A DNA stretch of 64,000 nt, from assembly GCA_964016885.1 (NCBI GenBank), contig OZ024742.1, forward strand, positions 356,338,066 to 356,402,065, in the 5' to 3' direction. Shown one piece after another: positions 32,874-42,803 of the stretch. Origin of the DNA: Eledone cirrhosa. Taxonomy: Eukaryota; Mollusca; Cephalopoda; Octopoda; Eledonidae. The notes under the pieces were generated by a model, which was not told the DNA's origin, searched no databases, and worked only from the letters and a program-made list of their open reading frames with translations. A program made the translations under genes and the position numbers. Position 1 is the stretch's first letter. Each line of letters begins with the position of its first letter.

Positions 32874-35670
32874 GTACAGGGTAAATGCAAGAATCATTAA
32901 ACTCAGACTAGTCCTGAATAAGACAATTACCACAATAATATCAGCTTACGCACCCCAATCGGGGCTGCCAGACGAACTTAAGGATAGGTTTTACGAGTCC
33001 CTAATACACACTACTGCTCTAACAGACGACAAGGACTTCCTAATCATTGCAAGAGATTTTAACGGACACGTAGGTAAACACTGTGACGGCTTCAATAGAG
33101 TACCTGGAGGCCATGGAGTTGGCACAAGGAATGAGGAAGGATTCAGATTTCTAGAATTCTGCGACGCCAATGACATGTCGATATGTAACACAAACTTTAA
33201 AAAACCCGACAACCACCTGATCACCTATAGATCAGGGGAGCACTCTAGTCAGTTAGATTTTATCCTCATCAGAGGACGTGACAGATGGACGGTCGTAAAC
33301 ACAAAAGCCTTCCCTAGTGAGGAATGTACATCCCAACATAGCTTAGTTGTCAGTGACCTCACGGTCAGAACTAGACGAGCCCTGAAACAGAGGCCAACCT
33401 GGAGAAGAAAGATCTGGAAGCTGAAAGTCCCCTCAACCAGTAACATATTTAAAGATATTTTACTCAACGCCTACGACAGTAAAGAAGAACAGATACAGAG
33501 ATTTAACGTAGAAGAGAACTGGGAGTTCCTAAAAAATAACTTACTAGAGGCGACGGATGAGGTTTGTGGCTGGAGTAAGACCTCAAGCAGGAGGAGAGTG
33601 ACTTGGTGGTGGAACAATAAGGTAGATGAAGCAGTCAAGGCCAAGAGACAGGCATGGAAAGAATGGAAGAACGGGGGGAGCAGGGTACATTACATAGAGA
33701 CCAAGAGGGAAGCTAGGCGACAAGTATACTTAGCTAGGAGGGAAGCAGAGGATAGAAAATTCAAGCATGTTTTACAACGTGAGGACCAGAAACAGGAGGT
33801 ATTCAAGATTGCGAGGCAGTGTGTCAGAGATAGTTGTGATGTCATTGGAGAGAAGTGTATCCTGAATGATAAAGGTGAGCTTGCCCTCACAAGTGCTGAG
33901 AAGAAAGATGCATGGAAGAGTCATTATGATAGATTACTAAATGAGGAGAATGCATGGGAAGAAGAGACCCTACCCCACGTAGACCCTATAGAGGGACCAG
34001 CAGTACAAGTCAGCGGCAGCGTAGTAAGTAAGGCAATCAGAGATATGAAGATAGGGAAGGCAACCGGTCCATCGGGTATAGCTGCCGAGATGCTGAAGGC
34101 ATCTGGGTCTGTAGGTCACACTATAACCACACGTATCGTTAACCAGGTAATACTAGAGGGGGCCATACCAAAAGATTGGTGCAGTAGCATCATTGTCAAC
34201 TGCTACAAAGGTAAAGGCGATGCACTAGATAGAGGAAACTATAGAGGTATAAAGTTGATGGACCAGGTCATGAAAGTAACAGAAAGAGTTATAGCACAGC
34301 TGATTAGGGACCGGGTGAATATAGACGAGATGCAATTTGGGTTTGTACCAGGGAAAGGCACCACTGATGCCCTCTTCCTTGTGAGGCAATTACAGGAAAA
34401 GTACCTAGCTAAAAGTAAGCCACTCTACTTGGCATTTGTCGACCTTGAGAAAGCCTTTGACAGAGTTCCACGTGCAGTAATCTGGTGGGCTCTTAGAAAA
34501 CTAGGAGTAGATGAATGGCTTGTGAAAGCGGTACAAGCCATGTATAGGGGAGCAGTCAGCAAAGTTAGGATTGGCAATGAGTATAGCGAGGAATTTAGCG
34601 TACAGGTTGGGGTCCACCAGGGCTCTGTTCTTAGCCCTCTCCTGTTCATCATAGTCCTGCAGGCAATAACGGAGGAGTTTAAGACCGGATGCCCATGGGA
34701 ACTCCTGTATGCTGATGACCTCGCACTCATAGCTGAATCTATGGTAGAACTAGAGAATAAATTCCAAACCTGGAAGCAGGGACTAGAGAGAAAGGGCCTC
34801 AAAGTCAACATGACAAAGACTAAGGTCCTTATAAGTAGACGAGAAAACAGAACCCAGATCCCCTCAGGGAAATGGCCTTGCTCAGTATGTAGGAAAGGTG
34901 TAGGTAGGAACTCCATTCTCTGCCCCAAATGCAAACAATGGGTACACAAGAGATGTAGCGGGATCTCAGGAAGCTTAATTAAGAATGTAGGATTCACATG
35001 CAGCAGCTGTGCTGAAACAGCAAGCAAACAGCCACAGGAAACAAGTACCACCAATCTCTGGGAGGGCCCTGTAGAAACAGTAGACAGCTTCTGCTACCTA
35101 GGTGACCGAATTAGCAACGGAGGTGGGTGCTCAGAAAGTACAATAACTAGGGTAAGAACGGGATGGAAGAAGTTTAGGGAACTACTACCACTGCTAGCTG
35201 CAAAAGGCTTCTCCCTCAGAATGAAAGGCAGACTGTATGATGCGTGTATCCAAACAGCGATGTTGCATGGTAGTGAGACCTGGGCGCTGAAGGTGGAAGA
35301 CTTACGTAGATTAGAGAGAAACGAAGCCTGCATGCTCCGATGGATGTGTAACAGTAATATACGTGAACGACAAAGCATAAAGGAATTGAGAGAGAGACTG
35401 AGCATAAGAGGAATCAAATGCTGCATGCAGGAGAGGCGGTTACGCTGGTATGGACATGTGATGCGTATGAAGGATGACAGCTGCATAAAAAGGTGCAGAG
35501 CACTAGAAGTTGATGGAAACCGCGGAGTGGGGAGACCCAAGATGACTTGGGATGAGGTGATAAAAGCCGACCTTACCCAACTACACTTCTCAAAGTCAAT
35601 GACACACGACCATGACTTCTGGCATCACGCAGTAATACAGGGTACCCGACCTCCCATGGGTACATGCTGA
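32857..35670 (+). CDS. LINE-B polyprotein fragment: endonuclease (partial), reverse transcriptase, PHD-like finger
   Basis: This 937-codon open frame has no internal stop. It opens at a TTG in flanking DNA after a TGA at 32,842; the first in-frame ATG is codon 107 (33,175), so normal initiation is doubtful. Residues 9-170 are an apurinic-type endonuclease lacking its N-terminus (no GTxN or QETRW); ARDFN is at 65-69 and SQHSLV follows. The RT spans roughly 380-660 with FVDLEKAFD (527-535) and YADD (618-621), so catalytic D529, D620 and D621 are intact. A C4HC3 PHD-like finger uses C675, C678, C689, C692, H697, C700, C715 and C718. The C-terminal domain has HGSETWALK and WYGHVMRM. In life this protein would nick DNA and reverse-transcribe its RNA at the target. 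Without the endonuclease N-terminus it probably cannot retrotranspose alone; RT activity remains possible if expressed. Confidence 0.85.
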   Translation: MDIYQVYRVNARIIKLRLVLNKTITTIISAYAPQSGLPDELKDRFYESLIHTTALTDDKDFLIIARDFNGHVGKHCDGFNRVPGGHGVGTRNEEGFRFLEFCDANDMSICNTNFKKPDNHLITYRSGEHSSQLDFILIRGRDRWTVVNTKAFPSEECTSQHSLVVSDLTVRTRRALKQRPTWRRKIWKLKVPSTSNIFKDILLNAYDSKEEQIQRFNVEENWEFLKNNLLEATDEVCGWSKTSSRRRVTWWWNNKVDEAVKAKRQAWKEWKNGGSRVHYIETKREARRQVYLARREAEDRKFKHVLQREDQKQEVFKIARQCVRDSCDVIGEKCILNDKGELALTSAEKKDAWKSHYDRLLNEENAWEEETLPHVDPIEGPAVQVSGSVVSKAIRDMKIGKATGPSGIAAEMLKASGSVGHTITTRIVNQVILEGAIPKDWCSSIIVNCYKGKGDALDRGNYRGIKLMDQVMKVTERVIAQLIRDRVNIDEMQFGFVPGKGTTDALFLVRQLQEKYLAKSKPLYLAFVDLEKAFDRVPRAVIWWALRKLGVDEWLVKAVQAMYRGAVSKVRIGNEYSEEFSVQVGVHQGSVLSPLLFIIVLQAITEEFKTGCPWELLYADDLALIAESMVELENKFQTWKQGLERKGLKVNMTKTKVLISRRENRTQIPSGKWPCSVCRKGVGRNSILCPKCKQWVHKRCSGISGSLIKNVGFTCSSCAETASKQPQETSTTNLWEGPVETVDSFCYLGDRISNGGGCSESTITRVRTGWKKFRELLPLLAAKGFSLRMKGRLYDACIQTAMLHGSETWALKVEDLRRLERNEACMLRWMCNSNIRERQSIKELRERLSIRGIKCCMQERRLRWYGHVMRMKDDSCIKRCRALEVDGNRGVGRPKMTWDEVIKADLTQLHFSKSMTHDHDFWHHAVIQGTRPPMGTC

Positions 35671-35970
35671 AGCATATAAACAATATGCCCCCCCCCCCCA
35701 CCGCAAGGTGGTCGTGGAGGTGCCACGGCAAAAAAGCACCCAGCCCACACTGTAAAGTGTACGTGTAGGCGCCACGAAAAAGCACCCAGCACTCACTGTA
35801 AATGAGGTTGGTGTTAGGAAGGGCATCCAGCTGTAGAAATCAAGCCAGATCAGTTCCTGTATGAGCAAGGCATGGTCAGCCGACCAGACACTGCCCACAA
35901 CAGGACAACCCGTCTAACCCATGCTAGCGTGGAAGAACGGACGTAAAACGGTGATGATGTGATGATGATG
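32874..35970 (+). mobile_element. LINE-B copy 3, 5'-truncated, ORF unbroken
   Basis: Homology to copy 1 begins at CAGGGTAAATGCAAGAATC and continues through the frame, the 3' UTR (C run, two modules, CATGCTAGCGTGGAAGAACG) and a GATGATGTGATGATGATG tail. It has inserted inside an older LINE tail: the left flank ends CACCCAGTACA and the right flank resumes CACTCTATAAAGTGGCTGG. Confidence 0.9.
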
Positions 35971-35971
35971 A

Positions 35972-36135
35972 CACTCTATAAAGTGGCTGGTACTAGGAAG
36001 GGTATCCAATCACAGAAACCAGCCAACTGATGAACAAGATGTAGTCCCCCAACTAATCTAGTCTTAGACTATGACAAACTGTCTAATCCTTTCAGCATGG
36101 GAGGCAGATGAGGATTGGTGATGAAGATAATAATG
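35972..36135 (+). repeat. Older LINE 3' tail interrupted by LINE-B copy 3
   Basis: The sequence resumes with CACTCTATAAAGTGGCTGGT, AGGAAGGGTATCCAATCACAG and TGACAAACTGTCTAATCC, the diverged equivalent of the LINE-B 3' UTR end. It ends near AGATGAGGATTGGTGATGAAG. It continues the module array at 32,536-32,757. Confidence 0.7.
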
Positions 36136-36299
36136 TTTTAAATAGTTCAAACAGAATCCTGATGTTTTACATTTCTTTGATTACCTTAGACAATGTTTCC
36201 ATCAATTTGCCAATAGAACATTCAGCAATCTACCTTGATTTGTTATACCAACTCTATTCCATTCATAGCAATGTCTATGAAGGACTGTAGCCTTTAGTT

Positions 36300-36615
36300 T
36301 GCATGTTTAAGCCTAAACTATTTGAAGAACGGCTTACTGAGAATTTTACTAACTCTCATACAGATTGGGGTTTCTCCAACTAGAGCTGATACTTCTCTGC
36401 TTGAAAGATAACAGCTCCAGTACTATTGATATATGATTAAGATGTCTAAGGAAAGAATTATTGGTCGGATGAGATTTTACTGGCAAACTCACAAGCTAGT
36501 TGATGACCAAGATTGTTAGATAACAACCATATCTCTGGTTGGTCTTACTTGGGGATCCAGCTAGATCATTTGGAGATGTTTACTTCTGATAATGATACCA
36601 ACATTGATTTCAAGT
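36300..36615 (+). pseudogene. Decayed non-LTR C-terminal fragment
   Basis: Pieces such as GWSYLGIQLDHLEMFTSDN resemble the 6,885-7,110 fragment (GWSHLRIDLDQLEMVTSD). There are many stops. Confidence 0.4.
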
Positions 36616-36619
36616 TAGT

Positions 36620-37945
36620 TGTTCAAAGCACATTTATCTGTGTTTGGTATAAACTCTTTTGTTACCAGAATTTCTAATGAAACCCACTGTCTATGTGTTT
36701 CATTTAATTTTGAAATTTTGAAGAATTTAATGAGATGTTTAATTACTTCTTTAACTAAGCTGTTGACTGAAACATGACTTAAATTGTATTAAATGCAATT
36801 ATGATGGAAGTACAAGTACAAGGGTTGGGTGGAAATTTCAGTGGCTGACCAAGATACTCTCATGAAATGATCAAATGAGATTGAGTGAAAAACATAGTCT
36901 CTAGAAAGAAACAATACAGTTATTAATAAGAGGAGTTGAAATTAATGCATGCAAGATTTTACAGCCTAACATCATGCCATCATAGTCATCCTATGATCTT
37001 TTCAAAAATCCCTTCTATAAACATTTTAAAGCAAGCCATTGTGTATCATAAAACTAGTAAAGTTTCAGAGTAGTCAAATTTTCTGATTTCAGTCTAGCTC
37101 ATTTCTATTGCCCTATCTTCAAAATGTTGCCATATGTCAATACTGTTGGCTGCCAAAGGAATTATGCTCACAACATCTTATGATTATTCCCTTTCTTTTT
37201 TTTCTACCCTTCTTTTATCAATAGCCACTTTTGCTCTGCATTCTTAATTCTCTATTACCTCACTTGATATGGTCCTTGATATGGTCATCATCAACTACTT
37301 CCCAATTCAATTAATCTGGATCTTGCTTCAAATTCTGACCAATTCGAAACCTTTCTACTTATATACTGTTCACACTAGCTATATGATACTACTCTTTTAT
37401 TTCTTTTATTTATTGATTCCCAATTTTGAATCCTAAACATCTAAATTGTTTTTTTCTCTATCTGAAGAATTATATGTTCCCAAAATGGATATTGCCATTT
37501 CTCGTGGAAAATCAAATCACTAAACACTTGTATGATCTCTTTATGGATTAAATTTTGTTGATTCAAACCATTACCAACTTCCTTATATTCACAACCTTAT
37601 CATATATTAATACTGCTGGTTACTAAAGGAATTATGTTCTCTATATATCTTGGTAGAAAGACATTATACAGAATTTCACAAAAGAAAGTATTAATTCAAC
37701 TATGGAAATTTGAATTTTAAGCAGATGTATTTATCTTGCGAAGGACATTAAACCAGACCAAGGTTTTGTATCTCATTAATTGTTCTCTTAATTATTACTT
37801 ACCATTTTAATGCAAAACTAGGATAATTAAAAAGCCTTTTTATTTCTGTAGATAACACATATATATAATATATCATTCATGCTTTTTCTTGGTATCACAA
37901 ATTAACTCCTAATATGTATATCCAGATATATGTTACTGATTCTGA
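36620..37945. other. AT-rich stretch, no gene seen
   Basis: No recognisable gene or repeat family. Confidence 0.5.
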
Positions 37946-37951
37946 TATGTA

Positions 37952-37953
37952 TA

Positions 37954-37988
<35 letters not shown>
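37952..37988. repeat. (TA)n microsatellite
   Basis: A pure alternating AT run. Confidence 0.95.
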
Positions 37989-37989
<1 letters not shown>

Positions 37990-38029
37990 GTTGTAGTTTG
38001 CTTGAAGCATTGTTGAATAGAAATACAAC

Positions 38030-38290
38030 TAGGAAAAAAGTTTGGTTATTCAGAAGGTTGACAATACATGTGAAGTAAAAGTGGCAAGGTAAGAATTTGA
38101 GAAGATAGAGAAAAATAAAAGAACTGTGATAAAAGAGGGATGGGTGATAGAAAGTTACCTTAGCAACTTTAATGATCACAAATATTTTCAGATTTCTATC
38201 AATTATCAAGGAGAATCTGTTGAGGGTGATATCATCATCATCATGATTGTTTAACGTCTGATGATGGTGAGAGAAACCTGAAAAAGATTA
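38030..38290 (+). repeat. Unclassified dispersed repeat, copy 1
   Basis: It shares an ordered set of phrases with 43,198-43,440 in the same orientation: AAGTTTGGTTATT, TTGACAATA, AGATAGAGAAAAATAAAAG, TTACCTT, AATATTTTCAGATTT, ATTATCAAGGAGA and GAGAAACCTGA. It is purine-rich. I do not recognise the family. Confidence 0.55.
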
Positions 38291-38918
38291 TGGGTGGCTG
38301 GTCAATTTAATTTGAATGAAAAAAGAAGTTAAAATGTAATGTTTGCACATGTGTGTAAGGAAAAACGTGAGTATGTGTATGATATATGTGTATGTGTGTA
38401 TCTTTGTGAGGATCAAATTTTAGGGTAACAGAGTAAAAGGTGTGTGAGTGTAGATGGTCTGCTAGATGGCCACTCAAAGACAGTAAGGAATGTTCATGCT
38501 GTTAGCATTAGTAGTGTTGTACTATTCTAGCAAACAAATGTTCATTAGACCAGGAAGTTGGGATGTTGGTGTAATGTTATAACTTGTCCAACCTAAATAT
38601 ACCATCGTGCCAACATCCACTATCTCTGCTAGCTAGGTTTGCACTACTTTACATAGACCAAGTTAGTAGAGAAGTGGAGCTAATTATCTCCCAGCCACGC
38701 CAGGGGTCTGATGTAAAGAGCTATTCAGGGAAGTCAATGACCAACAACCTCTTTTGTACTGATGCCATAACGAAATGCAGCCAGTACACTCTGAATGTTT
38801 GTTTCCCTCGTGTAAGACACGTAACTGCCTACTTTAGAATATCTAAAAAGCAAAATAGGAAGATTAGAATTCAGTTGTTTGCAATAACATAGCGGCTACA
38901 TAAATGCATTCATGAGTT

Positions 38919-39217
38919 TTATATCAAATAATGATAATATTCAATTCGTTTGCAGGCAAACAGCCTCATGTTTTAGATGGCCATCGCCATCCTTTCATTG
39001 TAGCGATAATAGAGAGAAACAATTGACAACAAGGTTGTTTCTAGATTATTGCCATTTGTCAAGATTGTGTATCTCTCTTAATAATCCAGAAACAATATTG
39101 TCAATTTTTTTCTGTCACCACTAGCACAAAAGGAAGGCAATGGTCAACAAAAAAACATAGCGTAATGAGACTGTTTGCTTGCACACATTGAATATTATTA
39201 TTATTTGATATAAAGAT
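38919..39217. mobile_element. Fold-back element / MITE (~298 bp)
   Basis: The left end (ATATCAAATAATGATAATA, TTTGCAGGCAAACAGCCTCAT) is the inverted repeat of the right end (ATGAGACTGTTTGC, TATTATTATTTGATAT). The inner halves also pair: GACAACAAGGTTGTTTCTAG against CCAGAAACAATATTGTCAA. Nearly the whole element therefore folds into one long hairpin with arms near 145 bp. It encodes no transposase. Its right end was the target of the next SINE-1 insertion. Confidence 0.75.
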
Positions 39218-39404
39218 GGTGGATTGGAGGTTTTGGTAGAGCGATGGACGCCATGCTTTAACACATAGAGTTATGGCCCTTGCCATTCTGAGTTCAAATC
39301 ACGCCAAGGTTAACTTTGCCTTTCATCTTTATGGGGTCGATAAAATAAAGTACCAGTAATACACTAGGTAATTGCTGGCCTTGTGCCAAAAGTAGAAACA
39401 ATTA
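39218..39404 (+). repeat. SINE-1 with target-site duplication
   Basis: It starts ATGGTGGATTGGAGG and ends AAAGTAGAAACAA. It is flanked by TTATTATTTGATAT-A/G-AAG at 39,199-39,216 and 39,402-39,419, a target duplication derived from the fold-back element end. Confidence 0.85.
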
Positions 39405-39419
39405 TTATTTGATATGAAG

Positions 39420-39640
39420 TGCGATGGATTGGCAGTATCGGTAGACGGTCAGACGCCATGCTTTTCAGCATAGAGTTACGGCCCTTTATGATCTGAGTTC
39501 AAATCCCGCAGAGGTTAACTTTGTTTTTCATCCTCACAGGCTCAATAAAATAAAGTACCAGTCATGCACTGGGGTCGATTTAATCAACTTTCCCCTCCCC
39601 CAAAATTGCTGGCCTTGTGCCTATATAAGAAACCATTGTT
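39420..39640 (+). repeat. SINE-1, long-tail subtype
   Basis: It starts GCGATGGATTGGCAGTATCG, has the B box GAGTTCAAATCCCGCAGAGG, includes the CCTCCCCCAAAATTGCTGG segment and ends CTATATAAGAAACC. It stands in direct tandem after the preceding SINE-1. Confidence 0.9.
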
Positions 39641-39644
39641 ATTG

Positions 39645-40960
39645 TTGTTGTTGCAAATTGACACACCTCTTTCGACTCTAAGTAGACCCAGGATCATAGT
39701 TATCCTATATCCCCCCACCTTTTCTTTTAAGATGATAAATTTGCCTCTAAGAGAGACTTGACTGATGTTTGTAAAAAGGTCAAAGAAACCTGTTTGTTAT
39801 GACTCCCTTATTATAACTCCCTTTTTGATTCCATAAAAGTTCAAGTTTAAGGATGGTATTCCAATGTAAAATCAATTGCTCCTTAAAATAGAAATCACAC
39901 CTGTATTAGCTAAGGAATATAGAAGATACACATACATTTGGGTATTTGTTTTTATAAGTATACATGTGCATTTGTGTTTATTTGTGTGTGCGTGTATGTG
40001 AGGTGAACTGTACTTTTAATTTCTTATCACTTTTGACTATGCTAACTGGAACTCTATTTATTACATACTGTATCTCCTATCATGGAAATATATAATCATC
40101 CATTCTTTTACTATCAACAATGTGGAAATTATCAATAAAATCTTACTTTAAAGTGCCATTTGCTGAAAAGTTCAAATTTACACTGAAATAGTTTGACACT
40201 GCACTGAAGTTCATCATAGATGGAGTTAAAGACAACAGTGAAATTCTGACAACTTTTATTTTGACTTTCACATACGTCTTCAGTTAATAATTACATTTAT
40301 TCTTCAGTTTTTTTTTTTTTCAATTTCTAAATATTGATAGATACAAACTCACATAGGTGTTTTAACTTTTTGTAAGTGTACTACTACTTACAAATTGTAT
40401 ATGTAAATGTTCATCATTGTCATCGTCAGCCGTGGCACCAACCTTTCTTTCCTTATGAGTATATTTTTATTTCTTTTCAATTTCTTTCTTTTTAATTTTA
40501 TCATTTCCTGACATTGCCTCTGGTGGCTGACACTGCCAGTTTTTGCAAAGAAAATTTGTCTTTACAGGTCACAGCTGACTGTTACTGGAGGTCATGATTG
40601 GAGATGGCAAATTTTCCATCACAGTCTTTTATCCTTTTCAGTTCTCTGACAATTTTCCTCAAAGTTGTCTGCACCAATGCCACATGGTTCTATTTTCTGT
40701 GTGTTGTTTTCACAAGACTCAGGCATATATTCATGTAACAATACTGTATGAGTACAAATATATCCAGACTGTTAAGATGCTTCTCATCACAATGAGATGG
40801 GACACAAGGTATCGATCCCCTCAGAGTGGGTCTCGAAATCTGATCTCTGATTTTCATCCAGCAAACAAGAAGTTAAGACAGCAACAGTTTCATAAGGAGG
40901 AGGAAGAATATCTTGCAAATATTCATCAGCAATAGACTGTTCTATGGACTAATCCATTTA
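39645..40960. other. AT-rich stretch, no assigned gene
   Basis: The 113-codon frame at 40,594-40,935 ends in a polar, Gln/Glu-rich tail (KLRQQQFHKEEEEYLANIHQ) but matches no family I know. I do not call it a gene. Confidence 0.45.
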
Positions 40961-40969
40961 TATAATGTA

Positions 40970-41278
40970 TATACCACCTGTAGCTTCTGATGAAGTTGTA
41001 GGGGTACTGCAGTGATATATTATGTGTGTTGTGTATTTTAAACCTGATGGAAGCCATTCCCTCTCCTCCAGCTGATTGTTTTCCAGATGAGGAGAGAATG
41101 CAAGAGAAAGAAAGATAAACAAAAAGAATTGTAACAAGTTCTGGGCTGGTACCTTATCATTGATTTCAAAAGTATGAAAGGCAAAGTTGACCTCAGCAGA
41201 TTTTGAACTCAGAGTACAGTGAGCCAATACAAAACGTTCTATCCAGTGTTCTAACAACTCTACCAATTTGCCGTCTGT
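40970..41278 (-). repeat. SINE-1-related element with alternative 3' domain
   Basis: The tRNA-like half is clear in antisense (GAAAGGCAAAGTTGACCTCA, GATTTTGAACTCAGA, CTACCAATTTGCCG). The 3' part is different: GATGAAGTTGTAGGGGTACTG. The same 3' type recurs at 55,950-56,150, so it is a real subfamily. Confidence 0.6.
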
Positions 41279-41284
41279 TTATAA

Positions 41285-42005
41285 ATTAAATATATTGTAT
41301 TTAAAATAAATATATCGATTATCTTTTCCCTACCTCTCCCTACTGACAAGCTTTACAGATAGTTAAGTAAAAGTTTAGTAACAATTTTTAGAATATGGAA
41401 CTGCCATTACAAATCTATTATGAATAGGAATTATATCCTCATTTGTGCTAACTCTGGAGCAACCAATTAAACTTTCGATCACTATTTTTACAGGGATTGG
41501 TAAGCTTTGTACACAAACAACATTTTTTTCAGAAGAAATTCACATGATACTTTTGGAATATCTAACATTAGATTTTCCAATTTGGATGTCAGCCATACAG
41601 TGAGTAACAAGTGGACAACCCATAGTGTTGTATATATACTAACATTCATGCATACTAATTTATTGTGACCTAAGCACCACAGAGAGTTACATACAGCCAT
41701 GTGAGCTTTGCAAACATGTTACCATGCTTCATGTCATTTTGTTTAGTGATGTGAACAATCTATTGGCTGATCAATACTATTATAACCACTATTTTGTTGA
41801 GTTCCTACTATGATAATATAAAGAACTTTTAAGTATAATATTGGATTTATAATGATCTTGTTTGCTGGAAGATTCTATAATGCTTTAAGAAGCACGCTGC
41901 CTCTATTCTATTGTTTAAATTGTAATTTAAACCTTCTACTGAAATCTTATTATTACGTGAGAGACAAAATTAAAATTTATATAACTGTCTTTTATTATAA
42001 AGTTG
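41285..42005. other. AT-rich stretch, no gene seen
   Basis: No recognisable gene or repeat. Confidence 0.5.
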
Positions 42006-42010
42006 AATAT

Positions 42011-42200
42011 TAGGTCAGTGAGGTGACAGCATTGGTAAGGGTTCAGACAATATGCTTTGTGGTATATGAATATGGATCTTTATGTTCTGATTTCAAATGT
42101 TGCAGTGATTAGCTTTGCCTTTCACCCTTACTAGGGTTGATTTAATTGACTTTTCCCACCTCTCAAATTATTGGCCTTGTGTCTAAATCAGAAACAATTA
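42011..42200 (+). repeat. SINE-1, diverged long-tail subtype
   Basis: The head GGTGACAGCATTGGTAAGGG and the segment GATTTAATTGACTTTTCCCA are recognisable, and it ends TCAGAAACAATTATTAAG. Confidence 0.75.
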
Positions 42201-42206
42201 TTAAGT

Positions 42207-42292
42207 GTGGCTTTTCCAGCACATCTCCCTTGCCGTCCTCCGCAGAAACACCTTCTCCATTCTGTCCACTGGGGCTGTGAGGAGGCCACCAA
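42207..42292 (+). pseudogene. Non-LTR C-terminal scrap (51-kb family)
   Basis: The frame reads FQHISLAVLRRNTFSILSTG, matching FQHVSLAVLRGKTFSILFAG on the minus strand near 51,110-51,170. Only about 85 bp remain, directly after a SINE-1. Confidence 0.65.
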
Positions 42293-42424
42293 TATGATTG
42301 ACTGACTTGTCATTTTATTAGTCAGATGTTGTCTCTTTAGCTACAGCAAGGCAGGTCAGTATCTTTTAAACGTGTTTACATCTCCACTGAAACTAGAGCG
42401 TATGATAATATTAAGTTGGAAATT

Positions 42425-42548
42425 AGGTTGGTGGATTGACTGCATCGTTAGAACAATGGACAATATGCTTTGCAGCATATAGTTACAACCCTTTACATTC
42501 TGTGTTCAAATCTCGCCAAGGTTAGCTTTGCTTTTCATCCTTATATTC
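42425..42548 (+). repeat. SINE-1, 5' half
   Basis: GGTGGATTGACTGCATCGTT and the B box GTGTTCAAATCTCGCCAAGG are present; the 3' half is absent. Confidence 0.75.
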
Positions 42549-42617
42549 TTCTTCAATAGTTATTAGTGTTTATCAGTTATTTTTAAAATAATCATCAGCA
42601 TGCATGTATGTATGTAT

Positions 42618-42800
42618 GTGAAGGTGCATGGCTTAGTGGTTAGAGCATTGGGCTTGCAATCGAAAGGTTGTGAGTTCAATTCTCGAACCGGGTGATGTGT
42701 TATTTTCTTGAGCAAGGCACTTTATCTCACATTGCTCCAGTTTACTCAGCTGTAGAAATGAGATGATAGGACTGGAGTTCCTATCATTAAATCACCCAAG
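42618..42800 (+). repeat. SINE-2 head and body
   Basis: It is a well-preserved tRNA-like head: GTGAAGGTGCATGGCTTAGT, GGTTAGAGCATTGGGCTTGC, GGTTGTGAGTTCAATTCTCG. The body follows to about CTATCATTAAATCACCC. A 58-bp tandem duplication follows instead of the LINE-like tail. Confidence 0.85.
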
Positions 42801-42803
42801 ACA

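Noticed and set aside
34425..35054. Antisense frames of 148-210 codons opposite the LINE-B ORFs (also 20,702-21,334, 21,374-21,844 and 35,094-35,540)
   Set aside because: They mirror the sense LINE frame in each copy and carry no independent motif.
40594..40935. 113-codon frame with a polar C-terminus as a host exon
   Set aside because: No family recognised, no clear splice signals; length is within chance for AT-rich DNA of this size.
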